A stretch of 64,000 nt of DNA from assembly GCF_029227915.1 (NCBI RefSeq), contig NC_079876.1, positions 6,634,001-6,698,000 of the forward strand. The letters are read 5' to 3'. A program made the position numbers and the translations under genes. The stretch's first letter is position 1. Every line of letters begins with the position of its first letter. Positions 37,170 through 47,051 of the stretch are shown in pieces. This DNA is from Hydractinia symbiolongicarpus (taxonomy: Eukaryota; Cnidaria; Hydrozoa; Anthoathecata; Hydractiniidae). The notes under the pieces are model-generated. The model saw only the letters and a list, made by a program, of their open reading frames with translations, was not told where the DNA came from and did not search any database.

Positions 37170-37516
37170 GTAAGATATATTTTGAGCTCCAGCATTGATT
37201 CTGATTATGCGTGCAAGTACAAAACCATAGCTGTGGTTTAGTGGGTTAGGGGAAACCCTGCATTACTGTGAAACTTTCAATTCACTTATAAATTTAGAAG
37301 AGTCAAATGAAACTTAGAAAGGTTTTTTTTACGGTGCCTGTGGGGACGTCCTTTAGGGAGTCATTAAGAGTACATTAAAGGAGTCAAAATGGGTGCTTAA
37401 ATAATTTCTTTTAAGTTGTTTTGCGCAACGATTTGAGTATGTTTGGCCATCACAAATGAAAAAAATATTTGCCTAATGAATAGGAAATCTTGTGGTTTGG
37501 TTTGTATATGTTGAGG

Positions 37517-38140
37517 AGGACCGTGTTTTCACTTTTCATTGGTTCATTGAAATGTCCTCACTTTAAGGGGTATTATTTTCGTTACCCGTCAAATTTTATT
37601 CTTGGTCGTACTTCCCATTCCTCATGCAATGACCTCGTCATTATGGAATTATTGATTAAGCCGTCCTGGGTTGATTGTGTTATCTTAAATTGAGATAATA
37701 GCATATTATAGTGTCTTTTGACCTTGGACCTCTCGTGGTTTGAAGTTTGCAGAGGACCGTGTTTTCACTTTTCATTGGTTCATTGAAATGTCCTCACTTT
37801 AAGGGGTATTATTTTCGTTACCCGTCAAATTTTATTCTTGGTCGTACTTCCCATTCCTCATGCAATGACCTCGTCATTATGGAATTATTGATTAAGCCGT
37901 CCTGGGTTGATTGTGTTATCTTAAATTGAGATAATAGCATATTATAGTGTCTTTTGACCTTGGACCTCTCGTGGTTTGAAGTTTGCAGAGGACCTTGTTT
38001 TCACTTTTCATTGGTTTATTGAAATGTCCTCACTTTTAGGGGAATTATTGTGCACTTGTCCTCGCTTTAGGCAAGTTTTATTCTTAGTGTTTCACTCCCC
38101 ATTCCTTATGCAATGTCCTCGCTATTATGAGATTATTGAT
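37517..38140. repeat. 236-bp tandem repeat, two near-identical copies plus a diverged partial
   Basis: Units start with GAGGACCGTGTTTTCACTTT near 37517 and 37753. A third, diverged and truncated, starts near 37989. The first two look nearly identical. The units carry GTCCTCA/GAGGAC motifs. The array lies in the presumed intron after the SET exon. The preceding 37170-37516 shows nothing recognisable. Confidence 0.85.
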
Positions 38141-39408
38141 GATCTTGTTAATAATAATGCTACACTAGCTGTTTCCCGTGGAAAAATCCGCTGTATTTCT
38201 CATTTAATCGATGTAATAGATACACGTCCATCAAAAGTCAAACAATACAGCAGTGCGAATCTTACAATCTGCATTATCATATAAATGACCAAAAAAATTG
38301 AAAATATGTCCAACAACTGCAGTATATATGTGACATTTAAAATCTAGATCTACTAAAATTACTTGCAGAATTCCCGTGGAAGAATCCACTGAATCTTTCA
38401 TTAAACCGATGTAAGGCATACCAAACAAAAACATACAGCACAGTAATTTAAATTTTCAAAACTAACTCGTACATTTCAGCCTCGACCCGGCTGTTCGTCT
38501 CTTTTATAACGGGATGGCAAAAAGAGAAAGCTCTGGGAGCGAGGTTGCTCACAATCTGAATTATTCTATGTTGATAAATGTGGAACAAAAAAAAAATGGA
38601 AAATGTACGTAAAATGCTCAAGACAACAAGAAACTTAATATTTAAGGGAAAATTTAGTTCTGAAAGAAACGGCTAAAAATCGTTATACACCTAAATTCAT
38701 TTCTTTACTAAATAATCTAAACAACACACCTGCTTTTCTTTCGCTTCTCAGTAGGTAGCTAGTTTGCTAGCGTTCTCTCAATAAAACTGCAATCAGTTTT
38801 TTACTTCGAATACTAAACTTTGCTTCATCCCAAAGAGAACGAATAGAAAATGTATAATTGACTGATACATTTCCAATCAGTTCTCTTTGTGATGTTAAAT
38901 CATCCTACGTTAGAAATATATCTAACTATCAACACTTCGTTCGACAACAACAGTTTTTTTTTTCATTTCAGATTCGAATTACATTCATAGTCGAATTCGA
39001 TATATTTTCTATAAAAGGAAGCAACCTCGGTCTCCCACACAAAAATGATGTTTAAGCTAACCTTAAGACGAGTAAGCATTGGCATGCCTTGTTTGAAATA
39101 ACTTTTTTCAGGATTACTTCAAAAAAGAGACAACCTTCTTCGTTTCGGTTTCTTTTTTCAGTTGATAAACAACTTGTTTCCGTGGGGTACGGCACATTGT
39201 AAACCGGAGGTAAGATTAAATAGTAACCCCCTGACTTGCGTTTTTTTAACTTGTAAATTTTAGCGTAACGCCACGCTTTCGGGACACAATGCATGAGCCA
39301 TAAGAAAGTGACCCGTAATTTTTTGTCCTTGGCCTCACTGTGCGCACACACACAAGGCGTATTAATATATAGATACACCTCAATGCTTTCTTTTTTTTAA
39401 ATTGAAAG
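38141..39408. other. Presumed intron, no missing SET exon found
   Basis: I searched by eye for the C-terminal SET motifs (NHS, pseudoknot Cys/Tyr) and a Cys2His2 linker expected here and did not find them. Otherwise AT-rich sequence. Confidence 0.45.
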
Positions 39409-39984
39409 ATTACATAGAAGCGCCTAACTGTTTGCCGCATGAAGATATTAAATCATCTTTGACAGCATTCGAAATAAAGTTATGCCAGAGTTTGAAACGT
39501 GTGGAGTTGAGAGGAAAACGTGGACGAAAGGTCCCTATGATATTGACAAAATCGAATGAAAAGGCAATTGCACTGCTTAACAAAACAAGAGGTGAAGTGG
39601 GTATTTCTGAAGAAAATCCTTATGTATTTAGTGTACCGACCAGGGGTTCTTTGCAATTCTTGCGAGGCAATGATGCTTTAAGAAAAAATGTTTCACCTTT
39701 AACACTGAAGTGTCCAGATGCAATTACATCAACAAAATTGCGAAAACACATCGCAACATTGAGTCAACTGCTTAACTTGGAAGAACGGGAACTGGAAATG
39801 CTGGCTTCTTACATGGGGCATGACATTAAAGTTCATCGAGAATATTATAGATTGCCAGAAGATACCTTGCAGTTGGCGAAATGCGGAAAATCAGTTAATT
39901 TCCTTGGTCCATAAGGACTTATGGACCAAGGAAAATTAACTGATTTTGCTGGCAAGAGTTTAAAAGACGTTGAGATCGATTTGG
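39409..39984 (+). CDS. Tyrosine-recombinase-like exon of the SET gene
   Basis: Starts after GAAAG in phase 1 and ends at GTAAGT in phase 1. It encodes a region with LTAFEIKLCQSLKRVELRGK, PMILTKSNEKAIALLNKTR, ENPYVFSVP, TSTKLRKHIATLSQLLNL, and MGHDIKVHREYYRLPE. The R-K-H...GH...YY order matches the catalytic box of tyrosine recombinases. I recall it as the C-terminal half of KMT5A-like proteins of cnidarians and fishes. Whether it retains catalytic activity is unknown. The frame meets a TAA at 39912-39914 inside a palindrome, then continues in the same frame with KLTDFAGKSLKDVEIDL to the donor. Confidence 0.72.
39887..39947. repeat. Near-perfect palindrome with 29/30-bp arms and 2-bp loop
   Basis: Left arm 39887-39915, loop GA, right arm 39918-39947. 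The arms match except for one missing T in the left arm. It lies in the recombinase-like exon and contains the in-frame TAA. Confidence 0.9.
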
Positions 39985-40178
39985 GTAAGTTTTCGATCCT
40001 TTATCTCTTCCAGGATTGTAGGGTAACAATTTATGATAGCCAACTACATAGACCGACCTGTATTAATAATACGTTCACTTCCCTCCATAACTTTCTAACA
40101 TTAAAAAAAAGCACAAAAAGCATTCTGCATTCTTTATTGTACATATGAAAGTATTCTCTTCATACCACAATTTTTTAG

Positions 40179-40295
40179 AAATCGATGACAATGAATTAGT
40201 GCAAGACGACGAGGATAGTAAAGAAGAAGTGAACGGAGAAGAAGAAGAAGAAGAAGAAGAGGAACAAGACGAAGCTGCAATCACCACTAAAAATG
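40179..40295 (+). CDS. Acidic linker exon of the SET/recombinase gene
   Basis: Flanked by TTTTTTAG and GTATGT, phase 1 at both ends. It encodes EIDDNELVQDDEDSKEE, then a run of about nine Glu and ITTKN. Continuity of phase with both neighbours supports it as a real exon. Confidence 0.6.
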
Positions 40296-40721
40296 GTATG
40301 TCATTAGAATGAAAAAAAAAAATCAATTTACTGTAGATGTCTGGACATCACGTTTGCTCCTGAAGGCACTTTATGCAGTTTCTAATTCGCGTGTGGGTAG
40401 TGATCAATTTAGGTGGCGTATTGGACATTAACTGATATTTTCTCAACGCGCATAGTTATAGTGCGGGATGAACTACTGCTGTGTCTTAGTACCATTTTAT
40501 GAAATGGATTTGAGGGAATCCGTGATAGTGCATCAGTGGATTTTTTTTGTCATATTGATCGCTTTGAAGTCTTGCTTTCAAACTACCAAGGTGAAGTATT
40601 TGTCCAAAGATATAATTTTAAGAATCAGGGTAAAATTTAGAAAAAATGAATTCTTATCTTGTGGTTGTTTAAATGTAAACCTGTTCCTGAGCACTAACAT
40701 TGTAGTGAATTTGTTTTATAG

Positions 40722-40933
40722 TATTCGATAGTATTCGAACCAAGGGCACAGAAAAAAAGACGGGTCGAAGAAAATTTAATAAAGAACAACAAGAACAAAT
40801 ACAAAAACACATGAAAACGTTTTTGAATCTTGGAAAAACTCCTGGGAAACAAGCATGTGAAGATTGCATGTTGAAGAGTGGCTCGATTTTTAAAAACAGT
40901 ACATGGAAAGATATCAATTTTTTTTGTATATAA
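40722..40933 (+). CDS. Terminal exon of the SET/recombinase gene
   Basis: Begins after GTTTTATAG in phase 1. It encodes TGRRKFNKEQQEQIQKHM, then LGKTPGKQACEDCMLKSG and NSTWKDINFFCI, stopping at TAA 40931-40933. The PGKxxCxxC...WKDI pattern matches the C-terminal end I recall for this SET/recombinase family. Its function is unknown, and the two Cys may bind zinc. Confidence 0.62.
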
Positions 40934-42575
40934 TAAGAACATCTCTAACTCTCGGATAAAGAAAATATAGTTTCTCCAGATATTGATTGAGAGTCAGGGT
41001 TAAATTCAAAAAAACAAATTACTTCGATCTTATGCTGATATTTAGTGATGCATTTCGACGCTGGTCAATCCAAAAGTCCACACAAATTTTGAATAAAATA
41101 GAACTGCCACATCGCAAATTATTTTTGAGAATCCGAGTAAGTCTCTCGTCCCAATTATTTCATCCTTAAGGTAGGAGAAAGTAGTATTTGAAAAGTCGAT
41201 ATGCTGAGGCCTTGACATGGTAAGATTGCTTTATTATAATCTTAGGTTTTGTTTTAAATTTTTTTCTAAAGTTTTTATTGTCTTCAGAAACTCGCGAGCT
41301 CACTGTGTTTCCAAAAATTTATCCATATCGCGTTATTTGTCAAGTCTTATTTTTCTCCATTCTGTTGAAGTTTTGTTTTATCATAATAGGTTAATTTATT
41401 TATTTTTTCGATTTATTATCGATCCAATGGGGGTTTAGCAGTGTGCCCAGCACTTCTAAAGTAATAAATACCTTAAAAGAAGTAGTGAGACGGGAATTAA
41501 TTTTCGCAAAACGGTGTTTTGAAAAAGTTTTTTCGGAGATTTTATAATGCCGGAAGACATATTTTGCATACAAATGTGGGTTCTGTATATATTTCGTCAT
41601 CAGTTTGAGAGAATTTAGTCAGATTTCTTTTGCGACAATTAATTTTCGTGATCAAATATTTCGCGAGAATTTATTTTCGCAAATTCAACGAAAATTCGCG
41701 AAAATTTCTTTCAGCGAAAATTACCGCTTTTAAAATAACTTAAAAGATGTGATTTTGGACATTTGTATAATCGTTCAATTTTGTTCCTCTAAACACACAG
41801 CCGATAATAAGCTATAGGAACTTGATGAAAAAAACGACTACTCATGTAAAGAACATTCTTAATGATTTAATGATTTAATCTTAATCACCTTAGGTTTAAG
41901 CCATGGATCCATTAGAATTATTGGAAACATGGTTGTGTCTGCAGATACCCATATATAACAAAATTATATTTCCTAAAAAATCACACCATGTTTTCCTTAT
42001 GGACAAAAAGACTATGACTGTTTTATTTCATACGATAGAAATCATTTGGTGTTACCATTTATTGTGAGATAAGTTGCCTACTTAGTTCCCGGAAAATAAC
42101 CATGAATTTTTAGTACATTTTCCCCGATATCTCTTGAAATTTGTTTTGAAATACTCTAATTGCAAAATCATTCGACAAACTGTCTAGGTATTGATTAAAA
42201 ACATATTTTCGTCCAGAACGTAGGTTCCTTCATATTTATAGTGTTTCACCTTCACGACTGCATTTTGACACGTCCTCTAGCTTTTGTTAGCAATTTTGTT
42301 AATTTAATAGACCTTTATAATATACAAAATAATATTTTAACTTTTTATTGTATAGGTCTTTTTTGTTAAAATACGAAAAAATTTGTTCACACACATTGCA
42401 TTTTTCCTAGTGCTCCTCACAATGCAACTCTCAGCAAGCCATTAGTGTTACACTCGGTACTCACGTAATTTTCAAGTTTGTATTAAATGAGTGTGATATG
42501 CTTTTAGCGAATCGCTATCATTATTTCTCCAATAATCTGAAAAATTGGATTGAGAATGCAACTAGTTCTGAAATT
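40934..42575. other. No gene recognised; AATTTTCGC-rich patch
   Basis: At about 41490-41735 the words AATTTTCGC, TTTCGCGA and GCGAAAATT recur in both orientations, suggesting an old interspersed repeat. Nothing coding. Confidence 0.45.
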
Positions 42576-43000
42576 ATTAAAATTTCATATATGTCCTCGT
42601 TTAGTTGTTCTCAGGAAGTGTCCTCACTTAATTCGGTTTGTACGTTATAGTGTGTGTGTGTGTGTGTGTGTGTCAGTCTGTAACAGGCAAAGTGGATGTG
42701 TTCATTTTCCTTTGATGTCGTCGAAAAAGTTGTCTGAGAACCTTAATTTTCTGACGTTACGGCGCGACGTCAATAATACTACTTTAATATGAATCTCTTA
42801 TAATAATAAAAAGTGTATGTGACGGTCATAGTGGATATCCTCATTTTCCTTTAATATCGCCGAAATTTTCTTTGAAGTCACCGAAAAAATTATGTCTTAA
42901 ATGTTAAACTTTATGACGTTACGGCGCGACGTCAATAACACTAGTTTAACGTCAATACCCTATATTAAATTAATGAAGCCATTACATGGCACTTAAAATT
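42576..43000. repeat. (TG)n and diverged ~160-bp duplication
   Basis: TG repeat at about 42650-42674, preceded by GTCCTC motifs. The block GACGTTACGGCGCGACGTCA occurs at about 42753 and again at about 42912, with similar flanks (TTTCCTTTGATGTCG / TTTCCTTTAATATCG). Confidence 0.7.
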
Positions 43001-43345
43001 TGAGGCCAAATAACTTGGAAACAAGGTCGTGACGTCAATGATTTTTCACTGCGTGGGTAACTAGCGACCACCTAAGACCAATTTGGGTAATTTTCCCCAA
43101 CATAGGTCCCCAAATCCGTTTCGGAATAGGCGGGTGGATGACGTCATCAAAAAACCCTATTATCCCTGCAACCATTTGTCAAAGACGCATGGTCCTATAC
43201 ATTTTCTTGATCAGCGTTTCAAGATCTATACGATGAAGGCAACAGGTATACAAATTCCTAAAAAAATTTTTAAGGTTTTGACGGGTTTTTGCTGATGTCA
43301 GCAAAATTTTTAATCCCTGATAACTCTCTTTTTATTGACCTTTTG
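42990..43345. repeat. Dispersed direct repeat, copy 1
   Basis: Shares with 44865-45205 blocks such as AAATAACTTGGAAAC, ATGACGTCATCAAAA and TCAGCGTTTCAAGATCTATA. The segment ATTAATGAAGCCATTACA recurs at about 42973 and 43400. Copies are clearly homologous but diverged. Confidence 0.75.
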
Positions 43346-43474
43346 CCTAAGTGGATTTCTCCACGGGCTTTTATAGACTAGTATCCTATATAAAATTAAT
43401 GAAGCCATTACAGTGCACTTAAAACTTTAGTTGGCAGTAAAGCTTTTTTTTAAGTAGTTTCCATTTTCTGTTGG

Positions 43475-44700
43475 TAGTGAAGCTTTCAAACGTAAATATG
43501 TGGAAGAGAGAGTGAAAAACCGGATTTTAGAAGTGGAAACGTTGTCTAAAATTGGAGAAGCTTATCCGCATGCTGCTTACGCTGTCTTCGTACATGGATA
43601 TTGAATGGATATGTTTGCAACGACTGGGAGAGATTATTACCCTCTCTTCCAGGTAAATATGGATGATTAGCAATATTTGATCCGTCCAAACGTTGCGTCA
43701 CTGAGTACAGCAATTCTAGCCTCCTGACAAGTAAAATGGTTGAAAAAGTGAAATGTCAAGACGATATTAATGACGAATTAATAGAGGACGTATTGAAGAA
43801 GCGAAAAAATGAAATTAAAACATAAAGAGGAAGACTTGTGAAATGACGTTAACATCAATAAAAAAGTCGTTGACTAACTAAACTAAACTAAAAGTAAGAG
43901 CGCTCGAGGCTTCTTTGGGAACTGGTGCTTCGAGTTGGTTGAATACCTTGGCAATTAGAGAACATGGATTTGTTTTGGATAAACAATCATTTTGGGACAG
44001 TTTATTCATATGATACTGCATCCTGCTAAGGCGATTACCATCCAGATGTGTTTGTGGTGTTTCTTTTACAAATAAACACGCGCTATTCTGTCCAAAAGGT
44101 TGTCTCATAACATTACGACACAACAAAATCCGAGACTTCACTGCCGAACTACTTCAGGAATGTTTTAAGGACGTGAGAATAGAGCCCGTATTACAGGAAA
44201 TCGCTGGTGAACAGTTTTCTTCATCAACCATAACTACTGACGAGACACGAGTAGACGTAGCTGCTAGAGGATTTTAGATCAGAGAGCAAATGGCTTTTTT
44301 TGATGTAAAAGTTTTTAACCCAACGGCTAAAATGCACCTGAACCGTGATCTGAAAGCATGCTACAAAACCAATGAGTCAACTAAAATAAGATCGTATAAT
44401 GCAAGACTCAATACTGTTGATCAAGGATCATTCACTCCCCTAATCTTCACGTATTTTGGAAGGGTGTCTCGAGAATGTGCTACGTTTTACAGCAAACTGT
44501 CTTGTTCGATTGCTGAAAAGCGAAATGAATCAGTGAGTATCACGAAAAATTGGCTGAGAACTGGATAAAGTTTCAATGTGCTAAGATGAAAGCTATTTTG
44601 TATTCGTAGATCGAGAGGAGTAAAGTCTGAAGCATCGCTAGTTCGCGACACAGACGTAAACATTGTGCCGTTTGAAAGCAGATTGGTTTGTGAATAAGTT
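43475..44700 (+). pseudogene. Retroelement-type protein C-terminal half with PD-(D/E)XK-like nuclease, four nonsense codons
   Basis: From about 43860 to 44690 a single frame reads through with only stop codons interrupting it. Motifs: GASSWLNTLAIREHGF, a CVCG...HALFCPKG zinc-like cluster, RHNKIRDFTAELL, RVDVAARGF...FFDVKVFNP (a D...DVK nuclease-like motif near 44260-44325), GSFTPLIF, and CIRRSRGVKSEASLVRD. Stops: TGA near 44010, TAG near 44276, TAA near 44566 and TGA near 44585. Upstream, YVEERVKN...YPHAAYAVF at 43495-43600 belongs to the end of the same family's reverse-transcriptase region. I recall this family as reverse-transcriptase-linked repeats of cnidarians, sponges and fishes but cannot name its clade. 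Confidence 0.65.
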
Positions 44701-44864
44701 GAACTGTTAAATCATTACCAAGTTGCGTGCAATGTTTACTTTTATATGTTTCTTTGTTATCTTTCCACATATAACGTCTATGTACTTTTGTGTTTTTTGT
44801 TGTAGACAGGTTGATGAAAAAGAAAATTATACATGATTAAAACAAAAAAACAAAACAAAAAAAA

Positions 44865-45205
44865 CTTAAAACTTTGAGCTCAAATAACTTGGAAACGAGG
44901 TGGTAACGTCAATGATTTTCATCGTTTGGGTAACTAGGGACCACTTAGGACCAATTTGGGTAAGTTTCCCAAACCTGGGTCCCCAAATCCGTTTTGGAAT
45001 GAATGGGTTGATGACGTCATCAAAACCCTTTAAACCCTAATATCTCTGCAAGCGTTTGTCAAAAGTATATGATCCTATACATTTTCAGGATCAGCGTTTC
45101 AAGATCTATACGATGAAGGCAACAGGTATACATATTTCTAAAAAATATTTTTTTCGGTTTTGACGGCCCATTGCTGACTTCAGCAAAATATTTAAACCCC
45201 AAAAT
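44865..45205. repeat. Dispersed direct repeat, copy 2
   Basis: Second copy of 42990-43345, same orientation, about 1.87 kb downstream. The two flank the nuclease-like pseudogene. A further related segment with ATGATCATATACAT and TTTGATCAGCAG continues to about 45285. Confidence 0.75.
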
Positions 45206-45285
45206 CTGATTAAGCGCTCACCAAAACCACATGATCATATACATATTTTTTGATCAGCAGTTTAAGCTCTACAAAATGGAGGCAA

Positions 45286-46174
45286 CGTGAAACCAACTTT
45301 TTCTGTGTGTGTGGATGGGTTGCTAAGGTGATCAAAATTCAAACAACGCTTCGGCCTTCCGTTTTGCCAACATTCACTGTTAGTATTTGACTATTCTTTA
45401 GATAGCTAACTTTTAGTGCCGCACACATGTGGCCCAATAACTAGCCAGGAGGCTGAAGGGAAATGGTCTTTAGCTAGCAAACGTTACTTTTCTACTAGTG
45501 AGCTAGCTAAAAGTTACTGCATGCTATGCAAATATTTATTTATGCTGTAGGGAATTGTTTTTTAGTAAGCCAGGTGGAATTCACAGCTTCGTCTGGAAAG
45601 TATATATATAGCTATAGCTAACTAAATACTGTCACACTGCTAAACACTTATTTTCCCATAAAAATATAAATTGGTGTTTCCTACTAACGCTCAACGATAG
45701 GCTATTCTACTTTATATCTCGTGGAATAAGACGCGGTGAAAAAACGTGTATTTATAAATGTTGTTAATTAACTATATTTCATCCAACTTTAGGAGCATAA
45801 GCTTTTGCAAGTTTCAAGTACTTCGAGTCCTACTTATGTTGGAAATTGTGAAGCAATCTCGCAAAAGTTTATTCCTGAGAATAAATTTATAATCATTTCA
45901 TTTGCATTAAAAGTTCTTTATGTAAGAACTAAAAATTGCGGCAGCAAAAAATTTGTTTGAAAATAAAAGTAGTAGAAAATGTTAAAATTTTCATCGAGGT
46001 AATCCAATCAAGGAAAACACCCCACATATGGTGGGGTATTTGTTACCACGTGCCAAGACAGGTTCAGAGCTAGCTTCGAGAGCTCTGGGGACAAGAATGG
46101 TGAAAAAGGTGATCCGATTAATCTTTAAATATTTATCAGAATCTTTTCAAAAGGACAGGTTAATACTGTGACTA
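45286..46174. other. No gene recognised
   Basis: Contains GCTAGCTA-type words, a short CCCCACATATGGTGGGG palindrome near 46020, and nothing coding. Confidence 0.5.
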
Positions 46175-46746
46175 ACTTAGTATTACAGTATATTACTGAA
46201 TACTACAAAGTATTAAAGTGTATTACCGAATACTACAAAGTATTACAGTGTATTACCGAATAATACAAGGTATTACAGTGTATTACTGAATACTACAAGG
46301 TATTACAGTATAATACTGAATACTACAAAGTATTATCGTGTATTAATGAATACTACAAGGTGTTACAGTGTATTACTGAATACTACAACGTATTACAGCA
46401 TATTGCCGAATACTACAAGGTATTACAGTGAACTACAAGGTATTACAGTGTATTCCCGAATACTATAAAGCATTACAGTGTCTTACTGAATACTACATAG
46501 TATTACAGTGTATTACTGAATACTACAACATATTACAGTGTATTACTGAATACTACAAAGTATTACAGCATATTACCGAATACTACAAGGTATTACAGTG
46601 TATTACTGAATACTACAAGGTACTACAGTGTATTACCAAATACCACAAGGTATTACAGTGTACTACAAAGTAATACAGTGTATTACAGTGTACTACAAAG
46701 TATTACAGTGTATTACTGAACACTACATAGTATTACAGTGTATTAC
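46175..46746. repeat. 30-bp minisatellite, left block
   Basis: Tandem units of about 30 bp built on TATTACAGTGTATTACTGAA plus TACTACAAGG, with variants. Open frames such as repeated EYYKVLQCIT are only translations of the array. The block stops at TTAA (46747-46750), where the Kolobok-like element is inserted, and resumes at 50860. Confidence 0.92.
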
Positions 46747-47051
46747 TTAAAGGGGAAGTCCGGTCATTTTTCAAAATTTGTGTGTTGAATAAACACCATC
46801 GTGTTATTAATTTCTGCAAAATCTTTTTTAAAAATTCGTATTACAAATGATATAAATGTCTATCAAAGTTTAGGATTGTTACTGTTTTTTTTCAAACGAC
46901 GCCATCTTTTTGTTGTTATCATCGAGGTCTGGGCTCTAATGTTTATCGTGACGTATTTTATGACAACAGCTTTCTGCACGCCGGAATACTTCAGTTGTCG
47001 ATTACACCACTTCAAACAAGTCATAAATGTACCATTGATTTTACTGTTATC

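Larger units (their letters stand above)
24427..40933 (+). pseudogene. SET-domain / tyrosine-recombinase-like gene spread over 16.5 kb, probably eroded
   Basis: Exons recognised by motif and splice phase: 24427-24459, 24832-24931, 37021-37169, 39409-39984, 40179-40295, 40722-40933. Exon 2 ends in phase 1 and exon 3 restores a Gly, giving the KGYGVVA motif at the start of a SET domain. The last four exons carry a recombinase-like domain, an acidic linker and a Cys-containing tail, and their joins share phase 1. I recall KMT5A-like proteins with this layout in cnidarians and fishes. The end of the SET domain (NHS and pseudoknot region) was not found between 37170 and 39408, and an in-frame TAA sits at 39912-39914, so the copy is probably nonfunctional. 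The 12-kb second intron is filled with transposons. It could also be two related fragments in succession. Confidence 0.6.

Noticed and set aside
46428-46673. Repetitive open frames of the EYYKVLQCIT type here and at 51117-52274
   Set aside because: They are translations of the 30-bp minisatellite, whose unit length is a multiple of three, with no independent evidence of a gene.
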